A stretch of 64,000 nt of DNA, taken from Synanceia verrucosa (Eukaryota; Chordata; Actinopteri; Perciformes; Synanceiidae). The notes under the pieces were generated by a model. It was not told where the DNA came from. It ran no database searches and saw nothing but the letters and a program-made list of their open reading frames with translations. Below, piece after piece: positions 53,201-63,838 of the stretch. Location: contig CM056561.1 of NCBI GenBank assembly GCA_029721515.1, forward strand, positions 5,294,001 to 5,358,000, in the 5' to 3' direction. The position numbers and the translations under genes were made by a program. Every line of letters starts with the position of its first letter. The stretch's first letter is position 1.

Positions 53201-56200
53201 AACACACACTTCTTTTAGCTCCTACTCCTCTTCCTGCCCCCAAACACACATCCTGTGCTTTTGTCGCCGACACACCACACTTGCGCTCACGTATAGGTGA
53301 GCATGTGCATGTTCTTTTCTCAAGAAAAGAAAAGCACGTTGTCTTCTTCTCAGGTCGAATTTGAGCTCTGTTATCATACATCATATCTGAGTTTACCTCA
53401 CCTGCCAGAGGGGCAAGCAGCAGGCCTCTGCTGCAGCAGGCCCATCTGATATGACAACACTTGAAGCCATTTGAGTCAAAATATTTGCAGACAGATGCAG
53501 GAAATAAAGAGGTACCCAGAGGTCTAACCTTACCAGAGGAGGTATCCTGGAATGCACTAGCACACATCCTCCAGCCTTCAATACTGTTTCCACCACTCCT
53601 CACTTCGCTTTACTACTGGCTTTACTATACCTCAGCTCCTACAGCAACCTTCATTTTTCAGCCGACAATAGTGAGAAAATGTTCAAGCAGCCACACAAGA
53701 ACTGAGCCAAAGAAAAAAAACAGTCACTATCACACTATTAGCTGCCTATAATTTTGATATTTATCATTCAAATCCTTTATCAAAGTAAAAAGTCAAACAT
53801 TTGCCAGTTCTAGCTTCTAAAAATGGGATGATCTGCTGCTTCTCTATATTGTACAGTACCATAAATGACATACAATATGAATACCTTTAAGGCTTCAGAT
53901 TTTAGTTGGACAAAACAAACAATTAGCTCAACTATTAAATTAACCACCAACTGTTTTGATGATCAATTCTCTGATTCCATCTAATTAAATCTGAAGATTT
54001 TCTGGTTGTTTTCCTCCTCTGTGACAGTAAACTGAATACCTTTGAGGTCATCTTGGGTTTTGGGAAACACCCATTAAAGGCTTCAAAATGTGGTATTTGA
54101 CTCTTTGCCGTCTCTGATGGTAAACTGAATATTTCTGAATTTTCTGTTGATCAAGATCTGACTATATCATCTTGGGCTCTAAAGTGTTCACCTTTTTCTT
54201 TTTTCAGACATTTTATAAATAAACAATGAATCTGGAAAATGTAAGCAGATGAATAAATTGTGACGTAGTAAGTTGCAGCTCCTGTACAGTACATTCCAGG
54301 TATGAGTACAGAATAAATAAAAAAAAACTACACTTCATATTTCTAACACCAGAGTGCAATTTTCAAGTTACTGTGCAGCCCATCCATCCATCCATCATCT
54401 ACCGCTTATCCTCTGTGCAGCCCAGAGCGTGACAATGTTTCAGTGTGCGCTCACATGTCAGCTGATCCCTATCAGCCCCACTGAAAACATGTCGTGTCAA
54501 GTTAAGCAAAGGACTTTCCCCCTGACAAGTAACTGTCATGCAGCTCCATGGAGTCTGTTCCCCTTTCCAACACATTGTAAATGGAGCGTCAACTTATTTT
54601 CCAGTGACAACCTGAGCTTTACAACAGTGTCTTCATGCAGACATAAACAAAGCTAATCACGCAACAGTGTCGCTGCCCCCGGGCTAATGCCCCACTAATA
54701 AATGCTTCATGTATTTCTAAGGAATAAACAGGCTGAAGGCCAAACGTGTAACAGAAAAAAAGGAGTGGCGTGTCGACTGGAAATGACATCGCATGACGTT
54801 AGAGCGAGACGGCGTGTGCGTAGGCGTTGCACAAAGTATGGAAAAAGCAGGTCAGAGATGACAGACGTGTGCAGGTAATTCCATCCACATCACTGACGAG
54901 ACGACAAGAACTACCACAACATTTCTTCACTGTTCATGAGGTTCATTCGTTTCTAAAGAAAGGTCCAGGATATTTAGCATTTACAAACACTCATTCACAT
55001 TAACTGACTACTGTCTTGGTTCAACTTTTTGGTTTATACAACATTTCAGTTACAGTGTCCCAGAATTCAAGGTTACAGCTTCATGCTTCGTTTTGTCCAC
55101 TACCCAAATATATTCTGTTACAATGGTAAGAAACAGAGCACGACAACAAATAAATGCTCATCAGTGAGACACTATAATTGCAGACGTTTGACAGAACATG
55201 TGCACTAACTAAACCAACTAATTGATTCAGGTCTAATTCAAAAAAATTACTACGGGGCCCTAAATCAGATGTGCACTTTGACATGAGCAGATCTAGTCTG
55301 CAGCAGAATTATGACCAACCTACATACAAAATGGGACATTTTACATAGGAAAAGTCAACCTGTCTGTCCTCTTCGCTGGGCAAACTGTCATTACGACAGT
55401 TTATAGATTACCTTTAACCGAGTTTGTTCGTCACATACTGCAAGAGAAGCTGATATCAGTCGATATATTGACCTGGCTGATTTATTGGTCAAGATCCAGT
55501 GATAGTTTATTGAGCAAAGGTAGCCCTGTGAACATCAATCTCAGCTCTGCTCTTTGCCAAACGCAATCTGAGATAATAAGGGGATAGTCTGTGGTGTCAA
55601 ATCCAGTGCTAGATGAGTCAGTGAAATCAGCTCCTGTAGTCTCCTTCTGGCATCAAAAACTGCATCTTAAAAGTCCAAACTTCGGTGGAAAGCTCGTAAA
55701 CCAGGGAGCGTCTGACGCTGCAGTGGGCTTTAAGAGGCAAGTTGAGGTTTCACTTCTACACTAAATCATAGTTTGAGAGGGTAAAGAGCTCACTGATAAA
55801 AACAAACTAAAATTGACTCATTCAGTCAACTCTGTTCGCTCTGACAGGATGATAAAGTCACAAAATGATGTGTCACAGTCAAACATGATTCTGATTCATA
55901 CTTATGTTGCCTTTTTATCAGTAACACACAAAGGAAAACAGAAGTTCAAGATGATGCTCAAGATGCATCTGTGCGCAGCATAATGTCAAGTTGGAGCACC
56001 TGAAAAGGACTGTGGTTTTACATGGTATCAAAAACTCTAGGTTTATTACTTACATCTCGAACCAGTCTGTTACCGCCATTTATTCGGCAAAGACCACATC
56101 CTGCTTTGTCAAGCCTGGACCACATCTTATTGCTTCACACAGATAGAGTAGGTACACAGAAGCATATTTTTGGTGGGCAAGATTCATGTGCATGTTTTAT

Positions 56201-57428
56201 CAAAAAGATCTTTAAAAAGAAATCAATCTGGGAAAGAAAGAAACCAGTCTGATCAAAAGAAAAAAGGCACACTTCTCAGCATTTTATATTTGGCAACAAA
56301 CTGCTGTGAGAGTGCCGTCTCCACAGTTAATGGCCATCCTTGTCTCTCTGCCATTGATAAGGGGTAAAATCAGCAGGCAAAAAAGCTCCTAAGCGATCAC
56401 ACGCTTCCAGTAAAACCCCTCATGTTCTATTTCTGTACATTAATGAGTCACCTCGGCCAATTTCATCTCTCCAGGAGTATCGAATGGCAGCTGTGAGGTC
56501 ATGTGTGAGCAGGAGATGATACTGTTAAAAAAAAAAATCTAAGCGTACCATCTTTTTTGTGCTCCTTTTGCAGCATCCGGAGCAGAGTGCAGCTGTGCAC
56601 AGCGTCCTGCCGCCTGACACACAGACAACTTAACGACTCACTGAAGGCCTGCGTGTCCTCAGCTAGCAGGCTCTTCAGCTGAGGATTAACCTGAACTCAA
56701 ACTTCCTGGCAAAATTACAGTGAATTCATATTAATATAAAAAAGGAGTTCCAAGAATGGTGCGTTCTCCTCATTGACAACCCTGGATTTGTACCACAGAC
56801 GTGATTTAGCTGCTGCTCGACAACAGTTCTTTGTTTAATATCCACCAAGGCTTGCTTCGGTTCTGTCAAAATACTTTACAATACTAGCAAATAAAACCAA
56901 TAAATTATCTAACTCAATAAACAACAACAAACACAAGAACAAACAAAACTCCTATTATATTGAGAGAGAACACAAATGCCCAGGATCTAATCAGAGAGGA
57001 AATAAAGACGTAATATTGATATTGAGAGATGTGACTCTAAACATTGTTATACAGCTTGCATGTTTCCTGTCCTGGAGGAACAGTTAGTAAAACTTGTGGT
57101 GTTGTCTTAACTGTTTCTCTGATCACTTAACCTGATTACATTAATTCCACATTGCAACTCCTGATTCCCTTGCATGTGTGGACCTTCTGATCTCCAATAT
57201 TAATGCATTTGGTCAGTAATATGTTGATATTTCGTTTCAACAAACCTACAACTTACAGTTTTTTAGGATTTTGGAAGTGTTATAATTTCAATCCTTCACC
57301 AGCTGTTCATAATATCATCATGTCACTTTGCGCTATAGTTTTCACATTTATCAGTGTATGTAAACCAACCAGTTCAGGCACAGAAACCTTCAAATTTACA
57401 GTCAGCACTCAGAACCATATATTACCTG

Positions 57429-57460
<32 letters not shown>

Positions 57461-57687
57461 CACTACTCACTCTCTCCCTCTATTTTATCCGTGCCACGAG
57501 TCCAGATAATAGTCCTGGTCTCCAGCTTGACTTGAAACGTCCGTCTCTCTGGCCGCTGGGACTTCTTAGAATAAAACAGTGTCAGTACTGTCCCCAGCTC
57601 CAGGTCCCGGTACAGGTTGTTCATCTCTGTGTCGTTGTCCATCCATGGAATAGGTCCATTGGAAAAGAAGCCCGAGGTCCCCGCCAT
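37261..57687 (-). CDS. plcg1: Phospholipase C gamma 1
   Basis: This enzyme hydrolyses PIP2 to IP3 and diacylglycerol after recruitment to activated receptor tyrosine kinases and adaptors at the plasma membrane. Thirty-two coding exons splice in frame to 1316 codons, near the 1290 aa of human PLCG1. The order is N-terminal PH, EF-hands, catalytic X box, split PH, two SH2 domains, SH3, second half of the split PH, Y box, C2 and tail. Visible key residues are both catalytic histidines (SSHNT near residue 330, YHGHTLT near 374), the SH2 FLVRES and FLVRK motifs, and the regulatory tyrosine in EPDYGSLYEG (about residue 766, equivalent to human Y783). The start MAGTSG at 57687 lies in AACATGG. The stop is TAG at 37261-37263. 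The first intron after the coding start is the largest at about 5.3 kb. Identification is firm. Confidence 0.97.
38398..40031 (-). other. plcg1: plcg1 exons 27-30: end of catalytic region and C2 domain
   Basis: Exons 39883-40031, 39340-39454, 38572-38733 and 38398-38486. They encode the C2 lipid-binding domain with LGARHLPKHGRGIVCP, the FLRFVVYE strand and NFLAQATFP. The intron between 38733 and 39340 contains a run of 35 A residues at 39071-39105. Confidence 0.88.
39071..39105. repeat. A35 homopolymer
   Basis: A run of 35 A in a plcg1 intron. On the transcribed strand it is poly-U about 235 bases past the donor of exon 39340-39454. It may be the tail of an old retrotransposed copy. Confidence 0.95.
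40134..41955 (-). other. plcg1: plcg1 exons 23-26: second half of split PH and Y box
   Basis: Exons 41886-41955, 41034-41197, 40582-40678 and 40134-40358. They encode ENSPLGDLLRG, the returning PH half, then the Y-box start with FPETKAEKYVNK, YNRLQLSRIYP and SSNYDPLPMW, which form the second part of the TIM barrel. At 40358 two adjacent AG acceptors are possible; the upstream one keeps the frame. Confidence 0.88.
42138..42719 (-). other. plcg1: plcg1 exons 20-22: regulatory tyrosine and SH3
   Basis: Exons 42642-42719, 42444-42547 and 42138-42231. The first carries EPDYGSLYEGRNPGF with the activating tyrosine. The others form the SH3 domain (DDELSF, GGWWKGD, LWFPANYV), which in the family binds proline-rich partners such as SLP-76 and CBL. 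Confidence 0.9.
42856..45009 (-). other. plcg1: plcg1 exons 16-19: tandem SH2 domains
   Basis: Exons 44822-45009, 43830-44030, 43576-43695 and 42856-43036. The N-SH2 (EKWFHGKLG, SFLVRESETF) and C-SH2 (EWYHA, DGAFLVRK) domains are complete. N-SH2 binds phosphotyrosines of activated receptors; C-SH2 clamps the enzyme in its resting state and takes up the activating phosphotyrosine. Confidence 0.9.
44670..44765. repeat. Dispersed repeat fragment in a plcg1 intron
   Basis: TTTAAGACCTTAATTACCCAGATTT followed by TTAAGACTTTTTAAGGAAC is shared almost exactly with 47560-47640 in another plcg1 intron. The family looks like a common fish repeat whose 3' end is AAGGAAC...GGAACCCTG. Confidence 0.75.
45307..49140 (-). 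other. plcg1: plcg1 exons 9-15: X box and first half of split PH
   Basis: Exons 49039-49140, 47677-47795, 46736-46821, 46294-46414, 45945-46113, 45710-45832 and 45307-45408. They carry the TIM-barrel X box with both catalytic histidines and SIEDHCS, then EWYPHFFVLTSSKIYYSEE, the first half of the split PH domain. Exon 46736-46821 uses a GTGGGT donor that leaves a single T to complete the leucine codon. Confidence 0.88.
47455..47645. repeat. Dispersed repeat fragments in a plcg1 intron
   Basis: This pairs with 44670-44765 over AATTTAAGACCTTAATTACC and TTAAGACTTTTTAAGGAAC. The preceding part starts with GGGCTCGACCAATATGG, which looks like the edge of a different fish DNA repeat. A related poly-T/AAGACC string occurs near 47340-47405. 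Confidence 0.7.
50157..50204. repeat. (CG)n(CA)n microsatellite
   Basis: Alternating purine-pyrimidine tract: CG repeats at about 50157-50169 followed by CA repeats to about 50204. It lies about 120 bases upstream of the acceptor of plcg1 exon 49953-50037 in the sense of transcription. Confidence 0.95.
50905..51160. repeat. Dispersed fish repeat fragment
   Basis: Contains CATTAATCTGCTGATTATTTCCTC and ends near GCAGCTCTACAG. The phrases resemble those in 5160-5400, 8870-9170, 17740-17960 and 53890-54160, suggesting one dispersed family with several decayed copies in this window. Confidence 0.5.
52133..57470 (-). other. plcg1: plcg1 intron 1 (after coding start), about 5.3 kb
   Basis: No exon-like sequence is visible inside. 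It includes a dispersed repeat fragment at about 53890-54160 (GTGACAGTAAACTGAATACC), a tail-like CCATCCATCCATCCATCATC at about 54379 with CTACCGCTTATCC typical of L2-related fish repeats, a decayed repeat near 55440-55500, and a CA tract directly beside the donor at the right edge. Confidence 0.6.
57431..57462 (-). repeat. plcg1: CA repeat at the plcg1 exon 1 splice donor
   Basis: On the transcribed (minus) strand the donor GAGA|GTGAGTAGTG is followed at once by about 15 CA dinucleotides. The repeat starts 9 bases into the intron. Confidence 0.9.
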
Positions 57688-57758
57688 GTTCACTTCCCCT
57701 GTTTGTTGTCCGTTTCCTCTCAGAACAATCTGCTAAGTCCAGGCCTAGACAGGGATAC

Positions 57759-58862
57759 CTACAGCAGGAGAAGGGGGACACAAAACAACAATTCACCAGG
57801 GACTTCTCGTGTGTCTGTGCTGCACACATTAAACAGTAGTGACGACATGATGCTGTCAGGAGGCACATGCTGTAAATAACACCAGAAACTTACTTACCTT
57901 TTACTTCTACTTACATCTTACTTTTGTCTTCCTATTTAAATACACAACTGTTTACTTTATTCCTACCCATGTGATGACAGATGTGTGGAAATGAGCAGTA
58001 TGAGTATTAAGCCTGAAACACACCCAAAAATGTAGTGTTCAGTCTGACCACAGATGCATTTCCGATCAACAAAAAAAAAGTGAAAAGCGGTATTTCACAC
58101 TAATTCCTGAATGCTACCAGGAATAAAACACTGCTGTCAATGGCACACATTTAAAAAAACAACAACTATACTTTGCAAAATGTAAAATGGGTATATTTGC
58201 ATATTTTATATTACACAAATGAAAAATAATCTACAGAAAACGTAGCCTACATGATGTAGCTCTTAACCAGCATGCACATAACATATAATGTAGTACATAC
58301 TCTATTTACTCTTTGATGTAAAAGAGATAAAATGTGTGCGAATTCTAACATTTCATATGATAGTATTGATTTTCAATGGGGTATGGTTAAAGTGATTACT
58401 GAGAAGTACTGAGCACTGTTAGATCCCAAGAGGACCACAATGATTTAGCAGTAACAGTGATTAATGACAGCTGTGGCAAAGACAGAGAAATGTGATGATG
58501 AAGCTAATCAAGCCTGATAACTTTCTCTCTGACAGGATTTCACCTTTAATCTAGATTTAATCTGATTTCAACAGACTGTTCAAACTGCCAACAGGCCTCT
58601 AACCTGCTGCAGTCTGTCCCTCAGGAAAAAATAAAGTTTCCTTTGGATGCATCACATAATTTGGGAATACAACTGGTGGCGAACCGCAGCAGAGTGGGAT
58701 AACAAGAAACGTCTGGCTATTTTCACAGCGTGGAAACGGGGCCGGTGTACGCTAGCATTTCGCTGGGCTAAAAAAAGAAGACTCACAGCTGGTTTTACAA
58801 CTGAAAAAGCCCACTTAGCCGTAGATGTTTTGGCCTTTTCTCCACCTCTCTGTTCGCCTTAC
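57759..58862 (-). other. plcg1: plcg1 5' intron between non-coding and first coding exon
   Basis: The acceptor TCCTGCTGTAG precedes the exon whose upper edge is 57758. The putative donor is CCGCACG|GTAAGG at 58862. No coding signal is seen between them. Confidence 0.5.
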
Positions 58863-59250
58863 CGTGCGGAAAAGAAAACAACACGTCGCAGGGACTGCTG
58901 TCCTGTACCTACCGCCGCAATCTCGGCCCAACCGCACATCTCCAACGGCTGAGGCTCCTCTCTCCTCTCTCGCTCCCGTCGTTTTCTCCGTCTCCTTTAG
59001 CCCCCCACACCCCGGGTTTCCGTGATTAAATCATCGCTGGGCCCTGGAAAAGCGCGGCGGTCCCGACAACGACATTCCCTGTTCCCTCTTCAACCCTCCG
59101 GCCGTCCACACAGAGAGGCAGGCAGACAGGGAGAACCGTGGTCAGGCTACGCAAGTTTGTCTGCTCTCAGATCCGCGCAGGCCCTTTCCTCCCCCCGGCT
59201 GCCCACCAGCGGTATCAACGGCAGAGTCAAAAACCAGGCTTCCGTTACGG
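58863..59250 (-). promoter_or_regulatory. plcg1: plcg1 promoter and 5' non-coding exon
   Basis: A CpG-rich block in AT-rich DNA lies upstream of plcg1, rich in CCGCCG-type sequence, with the strong minus-strand donor at 58862. It is interpreted as a CpG-island promoter and untranslated first exon. The exact start is not resolved, and open frames through it on the plus strand are considered composition effects. Confidence 0.5.
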
Positions 59251-60380
59251 CTTTTCACAATAAAAGTCGTGTCATGGACATTGCACTGTTTGGAGACGAC
59301 ATAGCACAAGTAGTGAATTGTACTTACTTATTAGCACTAGTACTAGTAACTTACTAGGAAATAAGTGCAGGTACCTTAATGCAATTTTAAAGTACCGAAT
59401 TTTTTGTTTTGTTTTGTATTTCCAGTTTTTATTAGGTTTTCAATTTCGATTAGCTTGCATCCAACCAGAAGTACAAAAGTAATAAGAATAGAAATGTAAT
59501 AAGAATATACAGATGCTAAGAATATAGATATGCAGGAGCACAAGTTATGGAAATGATATGGAAATAGTTACAGAATATACAGAAGTACAAACAGAATACT
59601 TCTAACAAAAAAACACAGTCACAACAGAAAAAACATCTGTGGCATCCACAGATCCCACCCAACTAAGACCTCAACAAAAGACAAAACAATCAAAAGGCAG
59701 TCCCAGTTAATCCTGATCTCCACCCGACTTCATAGAAACAGTTGATGGAGTTAGTCGTTACTTTTCAATTGACTTTAATATTAACCTTTTTTCCACAGAC
59801 TATAATGAATTGGACGGATTTTCTTATGTGATAAACTTTCATCCAGTTATGTTTTGCATCCGTGCCTGCTCGCTCTAATATACCTTTATTTGGATGGATT
59901 TGCCGTACTTCCGGTGATCTCCCGTTAACTTGCCGCAGCTCGTGTCTCCGGTAGGAGCGCCTGTTTTCGGCCTCTTAAAGAAGCAGAACCTTCAGCTGAT
60001 GCTGTACTTTATAATTATCAGCTGTCTCCTCCACATAACATGCATATCAACTTGTCAAGTTAACAACTAACTTGGTCATCATCACCCCGTAATTATTTCT
60101 GCACTTAATTACAAAACCAATGAAGTTGTTGGTTTTGTTCTGATAATTATTACATTGATGTACTTTTCTCCTTCCTACAAAAACAATGACTTTGATCATT
60201 TACCTAGCTGGGAAGTAAATAAAAGTGAAACTAGAAAAAAATGATGAGAAATTTTTGAAATACCTCTTTGGGAATTATCTGTCCCTCTCTGAGTTTGTTT
60301 ATTTTTGTATATTTCTTTGTCCCACATAAGTAAAAAAAAAAAAAACAGGAAAAGGAGGACACAAAAGAACAAGGTTGATG
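59251..60380. other. Intergenic region between plcg1 promoter and top1 3' end
   Basis: No gene is seen. A small CpG-rich patch at about 59900-59990 contains an ETS-type ACTTCCGGTGA; the remainder is AT-rich. A minus-strand AATAAA (TTTATT near 60382) could be the distal top1 polyadenylation signal. Confidence 0.45.
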
Positions 60381-60381
60381 T

Positions 60382-61987
60382 TTTATTCTGAAAACTACAA
60401 AGCTCAAAACAATAAGCATTCAACCAATCATGTGATAAATGTTCAAATAGCAAGAAATATTAATGACAAAATTCAGAATATTCATTCACATTTGGAAATT
60501 AAGGAGGACATTTTCTGCTTTATCACAGCAACACAAACAGCACACTACAAGGATAGACTTCTGTGATCTTTTTTTTGGCCTCACATCCCTCTTAGAAAAC
60601 ATCTGTCTGATGGGACAGTCTCTTTTAGCTCTGATACACAAAGCATGATGTTGTACTTCAGTGGTTTCAAGTAACCAAGAGGAATTTTACCATTGTAAAA
60701 CTGTGGAAACAGACACACACAAGTTGCATATGAGAAATGAAGAGCCTCCTGTGGACAATGCATACAGCACACGTTTATAAAATACTGAATCATAATTACC
60801 GAAAAATGACAAAAAAATATATACATCCCTGAAATAAACAGCAAAATTGAACTAAATGGAAAAAATGTCATTCTGTGTGCTAATAATTATATGAGCATAG
60901 GGTTTCTATTCTTCACACTGTTATCAGTCCACCATATTATTATCACAATCTTTCATACAGTTCCACAAATTGAAATTCATCATGTTCTCTCTCAAGTTGT
61001 TCCTCACAGTCTCTCATACAAACATTTATTAATTCATTATTCTATGAGAATATAGAATGTCTCAATAAATCTGATGGCTTACAAATTTCGGTACAGTCAT
61101 ATCTGACAAAAGATAATACGAATGTGTTCATAGGTGTTTGATCATGGGCAGACAGCTGCAGCTACATACACACTACTGACATGTTTTAAGAGAGATGCCC
61201 TTTGGCAGCTTGGTCAAATGGTATTTTCCTGTTTTCATGTATATGTACACATATATATATATATATATGCCACTTTATTAGGTACACCTTGCTAATACAA
61301 AGCCTATGACATGCTTTCAACAAGGTGTTGGAAACATTCCTCACAGATTTTGGTCAATATTGACACGATAGCATCACTCAGTTGCTGCAGATCTGTCAGC
61401 TGCACATCTAATCTCTGTTCCTCCACATCCCAAAGGTTCTACTGGACTGAGATCTGGTGACTGTGGAGGTCACTGGAGTCTAGTGAACTCATTGTCATGT
61501 TCAAGAAACCAGTCTGAGATGATCTGAGCATTATCCTGCAGGAAGTAGCCATCAGAAGATGGTCCACTGTGGTCATAAAGAGATGGACATGGTCAGCAAC
61601 AATACTCAGGTAGACTGAGGTGTTTGAATTATGCTCAAAATGACTTAAATCCCCTTTCTTCCCCATTCTGATACTTCAAGTTGTCTTGACCATCCATGTC
61701 TACATGCATAAATGCAGTGAGTTACGGCCAGGTGATTAATTGATTCCCTACTTATGTTAACAAGCAATTAAACAGGTGTACCTAATAAAGTGGCCAGTGA
61801 GTGTGTGTGTGTGTGTGTACATATATATACTGTATCACAGCACAGTTATTAACCTGTGGTCACAGCTCCAACAAAGCTCTATCCGTCACAGCCCTGCAGT
61901 AACCACACAGTGGAATCATTTGACATCAACTACAAACCATCTCTACAATCAAAGGCATGTTTAGAAAAAGTAAAACATTAAGTGTGT
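60382..61987 (-). other. top1: Putative top1 3' untranslated region
   Basis: This runs from the top1 stop codon down to a possible minus-strand AATAAA near 60382; another TTTATT occurs near 61025. It contains the decayed Tc1-like element at 61269-61794, so the element may be part of the mature top1 message. Confidence 0.4.
61269..61794 (-). mobile_element. Internally deleted Tc1/mariner-like transposon
   Basis: Terminal inverted repeats GCCACTTTATTAGGTACACC at 61269 and its mirror AGGTGTACCTAATAAAGTGGC ending at about 61794 bound 526 bases. On the minus strand the frame at 61439-61666 starts MGKKGDLSHFE, a Tc1-like transposase N-terminus, then jumps straight to catalytic-core-like sequence (YLSIVADHVHLFMTT). 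Most of the DNA-binding and early catalytic region is therefore deleted and the copy is dead. A TG/TA microsatellite abuts the right end and a TA tract the left end. Confidence 0.8.
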
Positions 61988-63838
61988 TTAAAACTCATAG
62001 TCCGCTTCGGCCATGTCAATCGCCCAGGCAAACTTCTCCCTCTGGGTTTTGTTGTAGATTTTCTCAATGGGAACGGACCATTTCTTGCACCTGGGGAGGA
62101 GGGAGGATAGACCAGTTAACGGCAAAAAAAATGTGTGAGCTCTTCAGTTGGCTGGTTGAAACACTGCTCAATGGTCACTATGTGAGAAAATCTGTGAAGA
62201 GTAAGAGTAACTTACTATGTGTTGTATTCTCTGTAATACAGTGACAAAAAAGGCTACTGATTTATCAGTGTTGTTGTGATTTGATTAGTGGCTTGTTTAC
62301 TGCCACTGTGTCCACTGAGTCCACTGTGTATTACTATCGTAATATCCTCTATAATCTATAATAAAACACTCACACAGTCCTGATAAACACCTTTTTAATG
62401 GCAGACATTTTTGTTTGTCATAGCAGGAAAGTCAAGGCCTATTTAGTATTCAGGATTATTTAACTAATTGGTTCAATGATGTTTCTCACCAGTCAAGACA
62501 ACTGTGCAAACCAAATACGCTATCCTGGCCAGCAGTCATCCCAGTGTTTTCATCTATGTTACACCTACTCACACATGCCATTAGGTTCCCATGCACCACC
62601 CTACAAGGGGGGACTCCATCCCTTACGCCTTACAATCAGGCAAAACACGGAGCATTCCTGTATCCATTGTGAGACTCTCCATAAATAGCAGTGGGGCACG
62701 GGTTAGGGAGGGCTAACCACTGTTCCCTTCTCTGAGGCCCGGCCCTCTATTCAGCCACAGACAGCTCCTCATTGACTTCCCACATGGAGGAAGGAGCGCT
62801 GTTTGGGGACGCTCCCTGGCTTTCAGAAACAAACCCTATTGTTCCGCACGCTCACACGCTTTTCTTCCTCTTATTTTCCTTGTGCAGCCGTTAGCTTTTT
62901 TGCTTGTGCTGCTCCTTTTCCTACAATGCAAGATCATTTCCTGCCTTTCTGTCACCAAGGTAGATATGCACCCGGTCAGAGAAAGCTGGCCTTTTAAACA
63001 GCAGGCGGCTTAGAGATAAACAGCTTCTGTTGTGCCACATAAATACCATGCGACAGAGATGCGCGGATCCAGGTAGTTGAGCTTTGAGGTGCCCAGAGCA
63101 ATCTGCTTGTTCTCCTCTCTGTCTGTGGCCTGAACCTGCAGCTTCATCAGCTGCTCCTCTATCCTCTGGACAGCCTTACGCTTCACCTCCAGAGTCCTGA
63201 GAGACAGACAGAGGGAGGAATAAAGCAGAAGGAGAGAGATGGACAGATGGACAGGGAAGGACAGATGTAAAGAGGCAGGGAGAGGAAAAATCACAAAGAT
63301 GGACTGAAAAACAGATAACCATAACCTTGATATTTAGTCATCTTTACAAATAAAACATAGTGTCTTTACTTCCCACCAGGAATATGTAAGTCAGTTCATG
63401 AGGGATAAATCTGTGACCCTCTGTCTGTCTGTTGGTCAGACTTGACTTACTTTTTGCTCTTGTCATCATGGGAAGCCTTGTGATCAGCCTTGGCAGCCTT
63501 CAGCTGCTTCCTGGCTGCTGATAGTTGATTCTGTTTCTCGTCGATCTGCAATCACAACAAACACGTGCTGAGTGAAGCAGATAATCAGGATCACGCACAG
63601 AGGCTATGGGTTCATTTTTCACAATGGCAAAGTAATCCAGATTTTCTTTGGAGTCGAACAAAATGACACCAAGCCATTGTAACTTGTGGGGGTTGAATAC
63701 AGGGGTTTACCTTGGTCTGAAGGTTTTGCATGGACTTCTCAAATGTTTTGGGTGGAGCTCTCTGGTGGTTACAGAGGATGGCCACCGCCCGGTTGGCACG
63801 GTTGTATGACAGGATTTTAGCTGGGAGGCTGTCATCAG
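61988..63838 (-). CDS. top1: DNA topoisomerase I, C-terminal part (continues past the window)
   Basis: Type IB topoisomerase, nuclear, relaxing supercoils ahead of polymerases. Four exons in transcript order (63711-63838, 63451-63545, 63047-63196, 61988-62090) give the last 157 residues. The first carries KILSYNRANRAVAILCNHQR, the next two the coiled-coil linker and then ATDREENKQIALGTSKLNY with the active-site tyrosine in SKLNYLDPR. The last ends in AWAIDMAEADYEF and TAA at 61988-61990, almost identical to human. All junctions keep the frame. Upstream exons lie beyond 64000. The position next to plcg1 supports nuclear TOP1 rather than the mitochondrial paralogue. A teleost may have two copies (top1a/top1b) and I cannot tell which this is. 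Confidence 0.95.

Noticed and set aside
58647..59357. Plus-strand frames of about 100 codons over the plcg1 CpG block
   Set aside because: They are explained by the low stop-codon frequency of CpG-rich DNA; the minus-strand donor and location fit a non-coding first exon.
61439..61666. A possible small gene of 75 codons
   Set aside because: It is the fused remnant of a Tc1-like transposase inside terminal inverted repeats, not a host gene.
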